Assembly: GCA_944325585.1 (NCBI GenBank)
Contig: CALVAS010000002.1
Location: forward strand, 1 to 61,552
Length of the DNA stretch: 61,552 nt
From: Candidatus Gastranaerophilales bacterium
GTDB taxonomy: Bacteria > Cyanobacteriota > Vampirovibrionia > Gastranaerophilales > Gastranaerophilaceae
Direction: 5' to 3'
The notes under the pieces are model-generated. The model saw only the letters and a program-made list of their open reading frames with translations, made no database searches and had not been told where the DNA came from. Positions within the stretch are counted from its first letter, which is position 1. Each line of letters begins with the position of its first letter. The translations under genes and the position numbers were made by a program. Of this stretch, positions 13,602 through 22,468 are shown piece by piece.

Positions 13602-16097
13602 ATGAAAGAATCATACTATCCGCAGGAAATAGAAAAGAAATGGCAAAAAGTCTGGGAAGATAATAAAGCATTTAAAACAACTGATGACAGTGACAAACCT
13701 AAATATTATGCGCTGTCAATGTTTCCGTATCCGTCCGGAAAACTTCATATGGGACATGTGAGAAATTACACGATTACGGATGTTATCGCGCGTTACAAAA
13801 AGATGAACGGATTCAATGTTCTTCATCCGATGGGCTGGGACAGCTTCGGACTTCCGGCAGAGAATGCAGCCATGAAACACGGTGCAAATCCTGAAATCTG
13901 GACAGATGAAAACATAAAATATATGACCAAACAGCTTAAGATGCTGGGGCTTTCATACGATTGGGACAGAGAAGTTACAACCTGCAAACCCGATTATTAC
14001 AAATGGACACAGTGGCTGTTTTTGCAGCTTTATAAAAAAGGACTTGCATATAAAAAAGAAGCGGCAGTCAACTGGTGCGACGAATGCGGAACGGTTCTTG
14101 CAAACGAACAGGTAATCGACGGCAAATGCTGGAGATGCGACCATGTTGTCGAGAAAAAATATCTTTCACAATGGTTCTTAAAAATTACGGATTATGCAGA
14201 AGTACTGCTGGAAGATCTGGACAAACTCACGGGCTGGGGCGACAACGTAAAAACAATGCAGGCCAACTGGATAGGAAAATCACAGGGTGCTATTTTGAGA
14301 TTCAAAGTTTGTGATATGCCGGACGGTTCAGAACTTGAAATTCCGGTTTATACAACACGACCTGATACTGCTTACGGCATAACTTACCTTGTTGTGGCTC
14401 CGGAGTACAAAGATATAGAAAAATTAACAACTCCCGAAAATAAAAAAGCAGTTGAAGAATATCGTGCAAACGCCCGCAAAATGACTGAAATTGAAAGGCT
14501 TTCGACAGAAAGAGTTAAAACGGGTGTTCCACTCGGCACACATTGTATAAACCCGTTTACGGGAGAGAAATTCCCGCTCTGGACTGCGGACTATGCGCTT
14601 GTTGAATATGGAACGGGTGCTGTAATGGCCGTTCCGACACATGATACAAGGGACTTTGACTTTGCAAAGAAATACAACCTACCGATGAAAGTTGTTATCG
14701 AAAATCCTGAAAATCCTTCGGACTGCAAAGATGCGGCTTATACAGAACCCGGTATAATGGTTAATTCCGGCGAGTTTAACGGAATGAGTAATGAAGATGC
14801 CAAAAAAGCGATTACAGAAAAGGCTGTGAAAGAAGGTTTTGGTGAATTTAAAACCCAGTACAGACTTCGTGACTGGCTGGTTTCCCGCCAGAGATACTGG
14901 GGGGCTCCGATTCCTGTTGTATATTGCGAAAAATGCGGGATTCAGCCTGTTCCAGAGGATCAGCTTCCCGTTCTTTTGCCAAAAGATGTTGACTTTAGCG
15001 TAGTCGGCAAATCCCCGATTACAACATCTAAAACTTTCGTGGAAACAACCTGCCCTTGCTGCGGCGGCCCTGCAAAACGTGAAACCGATACAATGGATAC
15101 ATTTGTATGTTCAAGCTGGTATTACTTGAGATATTCAGATGCCCGAAACGACAAAATGCCTTTTGCAAAAGACAAAGTAAACAAATGGCTTCCTGTAGAC
15201 CAGTATGTCGGCGGAATTGAACATGCTATTCTTCACCTTTTGTATTCAAGATTTTTCACAAAAGCATTGAGAGATTTAGGATTGTTAGACTTTGACGAAC
15301 CTTTCAAAAATCTTCTGACACAGGGAATGGTTTTGAAAGACGGCTCTAAAATGTCCAAGTCCAAAGGTAACACTGTAGATCCTGACGAAATCTTTGAAAA
15401 TTACGGGGCTGATACAGCAAGATTGTTTATCCTGTCAGATTCTCCGCCGGCAAGAGATTTTGACTGGTCAGATGCAGGTGTTGAAGGCTGTTACAAATTC
15501 CTGAACAGAGTTTGGAGATTGATTTCATCAAATGCAGGAAATATTGTGTTGAACCTTCCTGAACTTACCGCAGGCTCGCTGAAAAAGAAAGAAAATGACG
15601 AGCTTTTGAGAAAAGTTCACATTGCAATCAAGGGAATTTCAAACGATATTGCGAACGACTTCCAGTTCAATACCGTAATTTCCAAGTATCGTGAACTTGT
15701 AAATACAATTTACGACTGGCAGGGCAAAAAGCCTTCTCTTGATGAAGAAGACAAACAGGTGCTGAGTTTTGCGATTTTAACATTGATAAAACTTATGTCA
15801 CCCGTTGCGGTTCACCTGACGGAAGAGGCCTGGCATGAACTCGGCTGTGAAGGCTCAATTCACGAACAAAAATGGCCGGAGTGGGACGAAAACCTTGCAA
15901 AATTAAGTTCGATTACGCTTGTCGTGCAGGTAAACGGCAAACTGAGAGATAAAATCGAGGCTGATGAATCTTCAAGCGAAGACGAACTGAAAGCTCTGGC
16001 ACTTGCAAGCGCCAAGGTGAAAGAGTTCACGGAAGGCAAAACAATTGTAAAAACAATTGTTGTTCCCAAAAAACTCGTTAATATCGTTGCAAAATAA
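13602..16097 (+). CDS. leuS: Leucine--tRNA ligase
   Basis: An 831-residue class I synthetase. PYPSGKLHMGHVRNYTI holds the HIGH box (HMGH, about residues 45-48). A zinc-type insertion CDECGT...CWRCD follows. The editing domain has TTRPDTAYG (about 240) and MAVPTHDTRDFDF. A second cysteine group is CPCCGGPAKRETDTMDTF. KMSKSKGN (about 586-593) is the ATP loop, and the anticodon and C-terminal domains complete it. The frame opens at 13563, but the ATG at 13602 follows GGGAGAAAAAG and starts the family-typical MKESYYPQEIEKKWQ. A terminator follows. Confidence 0.97.
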   Translation: MKESYYPQEIEKKWQKVWEDNKAFKTTDDSDKPKYYALSMFPYPSGKLHMGHVRNYTITDVIARYKKMNGFNVLHPMGWDSFGLPAENAAMKHGANPEIWTDENIKYMTKQLKMLGLSYDWDREVTTCKPDYYKWTQWLFLQLYKKGLAYKKEAAVNWCDECGTVLANEQVIDGKCWRCDHVVEKKYLSQWFLKITDYAEVLLEDLDKLTGWGDNVKTMQANWIGKSQGAILRFKVCDMPDGSELEIPVYTTRPDTAYGITYLVVAPEYKDIEKLTTPENKKAVEEYRANARKMTEIERLSTERVKTGVPLGTHCINPFTGEKFPLWTADYALVEYGTGAVMAVPTHDTRDFDFAKKYNLPMKVVIENPENPSDCKDAAYTEPGIMVNSGEFNGMSNEDAKKAITEKAVKEGFGEFKTQYRLRDWLVSRQRYWGAPIPVVYCEKCGIQPVPEDQLPVLLPKDVDFSVVGKSPITTSKTFVETTCPCCGGPAKRETDTMDTFVCSSWYYLRYSDARNDKMPFAKDKVNKWLPVDQYVGGIEHAILHLLYSRFFTKALRDLGLLDFDEPFKNLLTQGMVLKDGSKMSKSKGNTVDPDEIFENYGADTARLFILSDSPPARDFDWSDAGVEGCYKFLNRVWRLISSNAGNIVLNLPELTAGSLKKKENDELLRKVHIAIKGISNDIANDFQFNTVISKYRELVNTIYDWQGKKPSLDEEDKQVLSFAILTLIKLMSPVAVHLTEEAWHELGCEGSIHEQKWPEWDENLAKLSSITLVVQVNGKLRDKIEADESSSEDELKALALASAKVKEFTEGKTIVKTIVVPKKLVNIVAK

Positions 16098-16124
16098 CAA
16101 ATTTATATTTGTTGAAAAACAAAG

Positions 16125-16165
16125 CAGACACCTTTTTTAAATAAGGGTGCCTGTTTTGTTTTTTG
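16125..16165 (+). terminator. Rho-independent terminator of leuS
   Basis: CAGACACC (16125-16132) pairs with GGTGCCTG (16146-16153) with one mismatch, followed by TTTTGTTTTTT. The minus-strand acetyltransferase gene ends inside the loop. Confidence 0.75.
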
Positions 16166-16766
16166 GAAGATACATTGAAATACACCATTTACGGTATTTG
16201 TCCGGTACGGGCATCTTATTTTTCATAAGATTGTCAATAATTTCAATTTTATGTCTGTCTTGAGAGTCAAACCCCATTTTTCTGTAGAAATAGAACGGAG
16301 GATTATCAGGGTTGAGAGCGTCAAGATGGACTTTCCCTTTACAGCCGGAGCGCCAGCTTTCTCTTTGGGCAAGATTTATCAGCTTTTGTCCGGTGCCTTT
16401 CCTTGGAGGTGTTGCATCTAATCTTATGATATAAAAAGATTCGTAAATATCCATATTCGGATAATATTCCTCTGTTTCGCGAACCAGTGTCTTTGCGCCT
16501 TTCATTCTGCCGAGTTTTTGAAACGAAAATTTTCCGGTGGATTTATCAAAATCCATTTTTGACATTAAATAATTGTCACCTACTTTGGCAACAAGGTATT
16601 GCATGGTTTTGTCAAACGGTTTTATTTCCAGAAGTGATTTGACTCCGAGTTTTATTTTTAAACGTTCTGTTTTTCTGAACAGACGGCTGTTGTCAGCAGG
16701 GAAAAAGTAATTTTTAAGATTCTTTGGAAAGTCAATAAGTGTATTAAATTTTTCTAATATGCCCAT
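16137..16766 (-). CDS. GNAT-family N-acetyltransferase-like protein
   Basis: A 209-residue protein. The N-terminal 95 residues are specific to this protein. The C-terminal part shows a GNAT acetyl-CoA site: RLDATPPRKGTGQKLINLAQ (about 115-135, the R/Q-x-x-G-x-G/A loop), then LDALNPDNPPFYFYRKMGF, the beta5-helix-YxxxGF end of the fold. The acceptor is unknown. ATG at 16766 has no Shine-Dalgarno but lies 6 bases after TATAAT (minus strand 16778-16773), so the mRNA may be leaderless. A second GNAT-like protein of similar size is at 52499. Confidence 0.75.
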   Translation of the reverse strand: MGILEKFNTLIDFPKNLKNYFFPADNSRLFRKTERLKIKLGVKSLLEIKPFDKTMQYLVAKVGDNYLMSKMDFDKSTGKFSFQKLGRMKGAKTLVRETEEYYPNMDIYESFYIIRLDATPPRKGTGQKLINLAQRESWRSGCKGKVHLDALNPDNPPFYFYRKMGFDSQDRHKIEIIDNLMKNKMPVPDKYRKWCISMYLPKNKTGTLI

Positions 16767-16857
16767 ATACAAATTATAAAGAAGAAAATAAAAAAAATTG
16801 CTATAAAATTTTTTATTAAAATATTATAACAATCGTTCCTTTAAGAGATTTATGTAT

Positions 16858-16863
16858 TATAAT
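16858..16863 (+). promoter_or_regulatory. -10 candidate for the murC operon
   Basis: TATAAT lies about 40 bp before the murC start, with a poor -35 match (TTCCTT) 16 bases further up. Confidence 0.4.
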
Positions 16864-16902
16864 ATTGTTTGTAGAGACATAGAATAGAGTAGGGATAGAG
16901 CT

Positions 16903-18279
16903 TTGAACAGAAAATATCATTTTATAGCAATCGGCGGAATCGGAATGAGCGGGCTTGCAAAATATCTGCTTGAAAACGGATGTGAAGTTTCCGGTTCTGA
17001 TATAAAAGACAGCAAATATATTGATAAACTCAGAAAACTTGGTGCGAAAGTTTTTATCGGACATGATGAAAATAATATGCCGGATGATTGTATTGTAGTT
17101 GCAAGTACGGCAATAAAAGAGGATAATCCCGAGTTGCAGAAAGCCAAAAGATTAGGATTAACTGTTTATCACAGATCGGATTTGCTTGCAGAGATTTCAA
17201 AACAGGATAAATTTTTCATAGGTTTTTCCGGAACGCACGGCAAAACGACAACCAGCGGTCTTGCTTCATATGTTCTGGATCTGGCGGGATATGAACCGTC
17301 GTTTGTTGTCGGCGGAATTATTCCGGAATTAGGTGTAAATTCGCAATCAACAAAGGGCAGATATTTTGTTGCTGAACTTGACGAAAGCGACGGAACAATT
17401 GTAAAATACGCGCCGAATGTGTGCGTGATAAACAATCTCGAACCTGATCATCTGGATTTTTATAAAGACGGAATGAAATCTCTTCTTGCAACTTTTGAAA
17501 AATTCATTTCAAATTTAAAAGAAGATTCTGTTGTTCTGATTAATAATGACTGTGAAGTTTTAAAACAGCTTCATGCGCATAAAGTTATGACATTCGGGTT
17601 GAAAGATGCGGATTACACCGCAAAAAATATTGTTTTTACGCAGGATTGTACTACGTTTGACGTTTATTATAAAAACGAACTTTTGACATCACTTTCAATA
17701 ATTTTGAAAGGCCGCCACAATGTTTATAACGCGCTTGCCGTAATCGCAAGCCTCCATCAGTCCGGCGTTGATGTTGAAAAAGTAAAAAAACATTTTGCGA
17801 CCTTTACCGGTATGGGAAGACGATTCCAAAAAGTCGGTGAATTTGACGGCATTTCAATTTATGATGATTATGCCCACCACCCGACAGAAATAAAAGCAAC
17901 TTTATCCTGTGCGGAAAGTTTTAAGAATAAACGGGTAATAGCCGTCTTTCAACCGCACAGATTTACCCGCTTGAAAAATCTGTGGAATGATTTTTTGCAA
18001 GCGTTTGACGGTGTTGATAAAGTTGTTGTAACAGATGTTTATGCAGCTTCCGAAAATCCGATTGAAGGCGTAAGCGGAAGCGCTTTTGCTGCAGAATTGT
18101 CAGAAAAGACAAATATTCCGTGTGTTTACATCGGCGGTGATATGAAACATGTTGCAAAAGAGCTTTTCCCGTCGCTTGAAAACGGAGACGTGGTAATCGG
18201 GCTTGGTGCCGGAACAATTACAGCGCTCGGAAAAGAATTGTTGGAAATGAATGAGGGGCTTGCAAACGTTGCGAATTGA
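16903..18279 (+). CDS. murC: UDP-N-acetylmuramate--L-alanine ligase
   Basis: A 458-residue cytoplasmic ATP-dependent ligase that adds the first amino acid of the peptidoglycan stem. N-terminal IGGIGMSGLA (UDP-binding, residues 10-19), P-loop GTHGKTTTSG (about 110-119), the ELDESDGT metal region, NNLEPDHLDFY, the central H/N motif GRHNVYNALA and IYDDYAHHPTEI (about 320-332) are all present. The start is TTG, with TAGGGATAG upstream. It opens a compact cluster murC-murB-ddl-ftsQ-nadE, with murB starting inside its end. Confidence 0.96.
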   Translation: MNRKYHFIAIGGIGMSGLAKYLLENGCEVSGSDIKDSKYIDKLRKLGAKVFIGHDENNMPDDCIVVASTAIKEDNPELQKAKRLGLTVYHRSDLLAEISKQDKFFIGFSGTHGKTTTSGLASYVLDLAGYEPSFVVGGIIPELGVNSQSTKGRYFVAELDESDGTIVKYAPNVCVINNLEPDHLDFYKDGMKSLLATFEKFISNLKEDSVVLINNDCEVLKQLHAHKVMTFGLKDADYTAKNIVFTQDCTTFDVYYKNELLTSLSIILKGRHNVYNALAVIASLHQSGVDVEKVKKHFATFTGMGRRFQKVGEFDGISIYDDYAHHPTEIKATLSCAESFKNKRVIAVFQPHRFTRLKNLWNDFLQAFDGVDKVVVTDVYAASENPIEGVSGSAFAAELSEKTNIPCVYIGGDMKHVAKELFPSLENGDVVIGLGAGTITALGKELLEMNEGLANVAN

Positions 18280-19165
18280 GGAGAATTTTGAAATAAAAAA
18301 ATTAACGTCTTTCAAATGCGGCGGAAAAATAAAAAAAGTGTTTTTCCCGGAATCAGTTGATGAATTTGCGGATGTTTTGCGCGCGGAGCCGGAAGCGCCT
18401 GTTTTCGGTAATCTTTCAAACATGCTTATCTCATCTGACGGGTATGACGGAACCGTTATTATAACAACTAAAATGAATAATTTTAATTTTGACGGTGAAT
18501 TTGTTACGGCGGAATGCGGACTTAAAGGTGCAAAACTGGCACAGGCTGCAGCCGAAAAATGTATGAGCGGCGTTGAATTTATGATTGCTTTCCCCGGAAC
18601 AATCGGCGGTGAAGTTTTTATGAATGCAGGCGCGCACGGACAGTCTGTAAGTGATGTTTTTGTTGAAGCACTATGTTTTCATCCAAAGCGCGGGCTTGTT
18701 ACATTGAAAAAAGAAGATATGTGTTTTTCATACAGAACTTCTGTGTGCCAGAATGAAAAATTAACGGTGCTTTCCGCAAAATTTCATCTTACTCCGGATT
18801 CTGCCGAAAGAATAACGGAGAAAATGAATGAAAATTTGAGTTTTCGTAAAAACAAACAGCCGTCTCTAGCACTTCCAAACTGCGGAAGTGTTTTCAGAAA
18901 TCCTCAGGGGGATTCGGCAGGAAGACTTCTGGAATCTGTCGGAGCAAAGAGTTTTTCTGTCGGCGGCGCAAAGGTTTTTGAAAACCACGCAAATTTTATT
19001 ATCAATTTTAATTCAGCAACGTCCTGTGACATTCTGGAATTGATGACAAAAATGCGCGAGGCTGTAAGAGAAAAATATAATATAATACTTGTGCCCGAAG
19101 TAAGATTTTTGGGCGGTAAAAATCAAAGAGAGGTCGAATTATGCAAAATATTATATCAAAAGTAG
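18251..19165 (+). CDS. murB: UDP-N-acetylenolpyruvoylglucosamine reductase
   Basis: A 304-residue FAD enzyme that reduces UDP-GlcNAc-enolpyruvate to UDP-MurNAc using NADPH. SFKCGGK near the start, the FAD site NLSNMLISSDGYDG (about 56-69), PGTIGGEVFMNAGAHG (about 116-131), SYRTSV, and the catalytic region GSVFRNPQGDSAGRLLE (about 215-231) are visible. The frame overlaps murC by 29 bp; a TTG at 18269 is an alternative start. The length suits type IIb MurB. Translation is probably coupled to murC. Confidence 0.95.
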   Translation: MRGLQTLRIEENFEIKKLTSFKCGGKIKKVFFPESVDEFADVLRAEPEAPVFGNLSNMLISSDGYDGTVIITTKMNNFNFDGEFVTAECGLKGAKLAQAAAEKCMSGVEFMIAFPGTIGGEVFMNAGAHGQSVSDVFVEALCFHPKRGLVTLKKEDMCFSYRTSVCQNEKLTVLSAKFHLTPDSAERITEKMNENLSFRKNKQPSLALPNCGSVFRNPQGDSAGRLLESVGAKSFSVGGAKVFENHANFIINFNSATSCDILELMTKMREAVREKYNIILVPEVRFLGGKNQREVELCKILYQK

Positions 19166-20094
19166 ATAAAGATGCAAAAATCGCTGTTCTTGCAGGCGGA
19201 ATGTCAAGCGAAGCAGAGGTTTCAAAACGTTCGGGAAACGGATGTTATGAAGCGTTAAAACGTTTGGGTTATAAAAATGCCGAACTCGTTATTGTGGATA
19301 AGAATATTGCACAAACATTAAAAGAGGGCAAATATGATTATGCGTACAATGCACTTCATGGAAAATACGGTGAAGACGGCTGTATTCAGGGATTGTTGGA
19401 AATCCTGCGCATTCCTTATTCCGGCTGCGGTGTAATGTCAAGTTCGATTTGTATGAATAAAGAGTTTACTAAAAGAATTCTTTCAACAAATCCAGATATA
19501 ATAATGGCAAAATCTGCTTTTATCAAAAAAGGCGAAGATGTTTTTGAAAAGACGAAAGATTTAAAATATCCGCTTTTTGTAAAACCCGTAAGTGAAGGCT
19601 CAAGTTTCGGGATGACAAAGGTTGATAAAGCAGAAGATTTGGAAATCGCATACAATACGGCACGCGAATATAATGACGACGTTCTTGTTGAAGAATTTAT
19701 TGACGGATTTTTTGTAACCGTCGGAGTTCTTGAATGTAACGGAGAGCCGTTTGCCACGGAAATTCTCGAAATCCGTCCGAAAAATGAGTGGTATGATTAT
19801 GAAGCAAAATATTCAAGCGGAATGTCAGATTTTATAGTTCCTTCAACAAGTTTGAATGAAGAAGTGACTGCGAAAGTTAAAGAGATTGCGGTAAAGGCAT
19901 TTGAAACAGCTGGCTGCAGCGGTGTTGCAAGAATTGATTTTATGATGAAAGATAATATTCCTTATCTTCTGGAAATCAACACAAGTCCCGGAATGACGGT
20001 AATAAGCGATTTACCTGCTCAGGCTGCTGCGATGGACATAACTTATGACGAATTGGTGCAGTTAATTTTGAACAGCGTCGGATTAAATAAATAA
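19141..20094 (+). CDS. ddl: D-alanine--D-alanine ligase
   Basis: A 317-residue ATP-grasp ligase that makes D-Ala-D-Ala for peptidoglycan. GGMSSEAEVSKRSG (residues 19-32), HGKYGEDGCIQGLLE (about 75-89), FVKPVSEGSSFGM (about 145-157), VEEFIDG and ARIDFM...LLEINTSPGMT (metal and ATP site, about 258-285) are family motifs. KYSSGMSDF replaces the commoner KY.xGxTxY omega-loop start but keeps the Lys-Tyr; the Tyr suggests D-Ala rather than D-Lac specificity. It overlaps murB by 25 bp. Confidence 0.96.
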   Translation: MQNIISKVDKDAKIAVLAGGMSSEAEVSKRSGNGCYEALKRLGYKNAELVIVDKNIAQTLKEGKYDYAYNALHGKYGEDGCIQGLLEILRIPYSGCGVMSSSICMNKEFTKRILSTNPDIIMAKSAFIKKGEDVFEKTKDLKYPLFVKPVSEGSSFGMTKVDKAEDLEIAYNTAREYNDDVLVEEFIDGFFVTVGVLECNGEPFATEILEIRPKNEWYDYEAKYSSGMSDFIVPSTSLNEEVTAKVKEIAVKAFETAGCSGVARIDFMMKDNIPYLLEINTSPGMTVISDLPAQAAAMDITYDELVQLILNSVGLNK

Positions 20095-20108
20095 TCGGTA
20101 ATTATTTA

Positions 20109-20975
20109 ATGGAAGAAAATGGATATTCTCAACATGATGAAATAATTGACGGCAAGCGTCTGGTAAAAAAAATGCAGAGAAGCCGTCAGGTACGAAAAGG
20201 CAGAAAACGTCAGAATGCTTTCCGTGCCTTAATGTGTTTTGTTGTAAATATTCTTTTGATTTTTTCATTGTACTATCTGACGACTATGCCGGAGTGGTAT
20301 TTTGACAAAAATGCTTTTTCAACATCGGACAGCGGAACGTTGGATATATTAAACAATAATATCGTCTCAACCCAAAAGATTCTCTCGGCTCTAAAAACGC
20401 AAAAAGTTCCAGAAGTGCCTGTTTATATGGCGGACACAAAGGATTTAAAAGAAAAACTTTTGCAGTTTACTCCGATAGAAGAAGTTTATATAAGACGCTA
20501 CGCATTTCCGGCAAGACTGCAAATAATAGTGAGAGAGCGTGAACCTTTTATAACTATTTCGCCGGATGCCAAAGTGCCGCCCGTTGCATTTTTTACGCGC
20601 GACGGAAAGTTGATAGGACGTGAGTATTTGCCTCTGAATCCTAAATACAAAACTCTTAAAATCCTTTCGTACGGCAACAGGGGAGACGATTACGGCAAAT
20701 GGGATATGAAAAAGCTGCAAAAACTTGAGAGAATAGCAAAATACGTTGAAATTTATTCGAAAGAACCTGTTGAATATATTGATTTGCGTAATCCCGAAGA
20801 TGTTTATGTGAAAATAAAATCAGTGAATATAAGATTGGGAAGATTGGACGAAAATGTTTACGAGCGGATAAAACGTATTCCTTCAATTATTCCGCAGGTT
20901 CAGTTGATGGATTCAAAAATCAAATATCTTGATTTACGCTGGAAAGATACAAATTATTTAAAGTTGGATGAATAG
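20109..20975 (+). CDS. ftsQ: Cell division protein FtsQ-like
   Basis: A 288-residue bitopic membrane protein. A basic cytoplasmic start (about residues 15-37, KKMQRSRQVRKGRKR) precedes one membrane helix (about 40-58). A POTRA-like segment then has PIEEVYIRRYAFPARLQIIV, typical of FtsQ/DivIB, and YIDLRNPEDVYVKI further on. FtsQ links early and late divisome proteins. The assignment rests mainly on position after murC-murB-ddl plus this topology, because FtsQ sequence is poorly conserved. ftsA and ftsZ do not follow; nadE does. Confidence 0.85.
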   Translation: MEENGYSQHDEIIDGKRLVKKMQRSRQVRKGRKRQNAFRALMCFVVNILLIFSLYYLTTMPEWYFDKNAFSTSDSGTLDILNNNIVSTQKILSALKTQKVPEVPVYMADTKDLKEKLLQFTPIEEVYIRRYAFPARLQIIVREREPFITISPDAKVPPVAFFTRDGKLIGREYLPLNPKYKTLKILSYGNRGDDYGKWDMKKLQKLERIAKYVEIYSKEPVEYIDLRNPEDVYVKIKSVNIRLGRLDENVYERIKRIPSIIPQVQLMDSKIKYLDLRWKDTNYLKLDE

Positions 20976-20985
20976 GAGAACAATT

Positions 20986-22392
20986 ATGAAACTAGCAATT
21001 GCTCAAATAAAGTATAAAACTGCTGATTTCGGATTTAATTATGAAAATATCATAAAATATATTGAAAATACTGATTGTGATATGATTGTGTTTCCGTGTG
21101 CGGATTTGGACTCACTCGGCGGAAAAGATTTGATATATGACGGGGTTTGCCAGACGCGTGAAGCTGATATTTTTAATAAAATAGCTGAAAAAAATTATAA
21201 TAAAACAGTTTTAATCGGTAATGTTCTTATAAAAGACGGTCAGGCAGAGGACGTTGAGTTCTTTGAATTTGACGGGAAAAAAGTTTTTGTAACCGACGAA
21301 TTTGTTGATGATGTAATTTGTGATTTATATATTCTTTCAAAAAACAGATATTTTGTAATGAGGGGAAATCATGAGTTCTGTGAATCAATAAATCCGAAAT
21401 TTGATTTTATTTATATAAATTCAATCGGAATGGCAGATGAAAATATTTTTGCAGGCGGAAGTTTTGCCAAAAATAAACATAACGAATTCGTTTGTCAAAT
21501 GCCTTTGTGTGAGGAAAAAGTTGAAATTATCGACTTTGATTCATCTCAGCAAATTCAGGGGGAAAACTTTGAAGAAAGTATTTTCAAGGTAATCACCTTT
21601 GCATTAAGAGAATATTGCGAAAATACAGGCTTTAAAAAGGTTATTTTAGGCCTTTCAGGCGGAATTGACAGTGCTTTGACGGCTGCACTTGCTGTTAGTG
21701 CATTAGGCAGGGAAAATGTTTTAGGCATTCTTATGCCGAGTATGTTTTCATCAGACGGCAGTGTGACGGATTCGGTTAATCTTGCGCAAAATCTCGGGAT
21801 GCGTACAGTGAAACATTCAATTACACCGTTGTTTGACAATTTTATAGAAAAAATTGCTCATGAACGCCGTCATGATCTGGCGGAAGAAAATTTGCAGGCA
21901 AGATTACGTGCATTGATTTTGATGTTCTTCTCAAACAGAGACAATTATCTTTTGCTCTCTACAGGCAACAAATCCGAAGCTTCAATGGGTTACGGAACCC
22001 TCTACGGAGATCTTGCCGGCGGATATAATTTGATTTGTGACCTTACAAAAACAAATGTTTATAAACTTGCGAATTACATCAACAGAAATGGTGAAATAAT
22101 TCCGCAGGAAATTACAGATAAGGCTCCGTCTGCAGAGCTGCGTCCGAACCAGAAAGATCAGGATTCATTGCCTGAATATGCCGTTCTTGACGATATTATC
22201 GAAATGTATGTAGAGCAAATGAGACCGGTTGAAGAAATTTATGAAAAATATGGAAAATCTCTTACTGATGATACAATAAGAAAAATTTACCGCGCTCAAT
22301 TTAAACGTAAACAGTGCTGTCTCGGTATAAGATTAACGGAACGCTCTTTTCTGAACGGTGTTGAATATCCAATAATTCAGAAATGTTTCTGA
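20986..22392 (+). CDS. nadE: NAD+ synthetase with degenerate glutaminase domain
   Basis: A 468-residue protein. The C-terminal synthetase half (from about residue 190) is intact: LGLSGGIDSALTAAL (ATP pyrophosphatase loop), STGNKSEASMGYGTLYGDLAG, and KAPSAELRPNQKDQDSLPEY. The N-terminal half is a nitrilase-like domain (MKLAIAQIKYKTADFG...) shorter than usual. The expected FPE glutamate is replaced in FPCADLDSLGG, the lysine loop is contracted, and only a candidate Cys (VICD) remains. It therefore probably uses ammonia, or gets it another way, rather than hydrolysing glutamine. The ATG at 20986 has TAGGAG upstream and starts inside the operon, 10 bp after ftsQ. Confidence 0.92.
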   Translation: MKLAIAQIKYKTADFGFNYENIIKYIENTDCDMIVFPCADLDSLGGKDLIYDGVCQTREADIFNKIAEKNYNKTVLIGNVLIKDGQAEDVEFFEFDGKKVFVTDEFVDDVICDLYILSKNRYFVMRGNHEFCESINPKFDFIYINSIGMADENIFAGGSFAKNKHNEFVCQMPLCEEKVEIIDFDSSQQIQGENFEESIFKVITFALREYCENTGFKKVILGLSGGIDSALTAALAVSALGRENVLGILMPSMFSSDGSVTDSVNLAQNLGMRTVKHSITPLFDNFIEKIAHERRHDLAEENLQARLRALILMFFSNRDNYLLLSTGNKSEASMGYGTLYGDLAGGYNLICDLTKTNVYKLANYINRNGEIIPQEITDKAPSAELRPNQKDQDSLPEYAVLDDIIEMYVEQMRPVEEIYEKYGKSLTDDTIRKIYRAQFKRKQCCLGIRLTERSFLNGVEYPIIQKCF

Positions 22393-22432
22393 TTTCACGC
22401 TTAATATCCAATAAAAAGTGTATTAAATACTA

Positions 22433-22468
22433 TTTACAAATTTCAAGAAATATATTAAAATTTGTCAT
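22433..22468 (+). promoter_or_regulatory. Promoter of the MBL-fold gene, leaderless-type
   Basis: TTTACA (22433-22438), 17 bases, TAAAAT (22456-22461), then 7 bases to the ATG at 22469. Transcription would start at or next to the A of the start codon. There is no Shine-Dalgarno. Confidence 0.55.
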
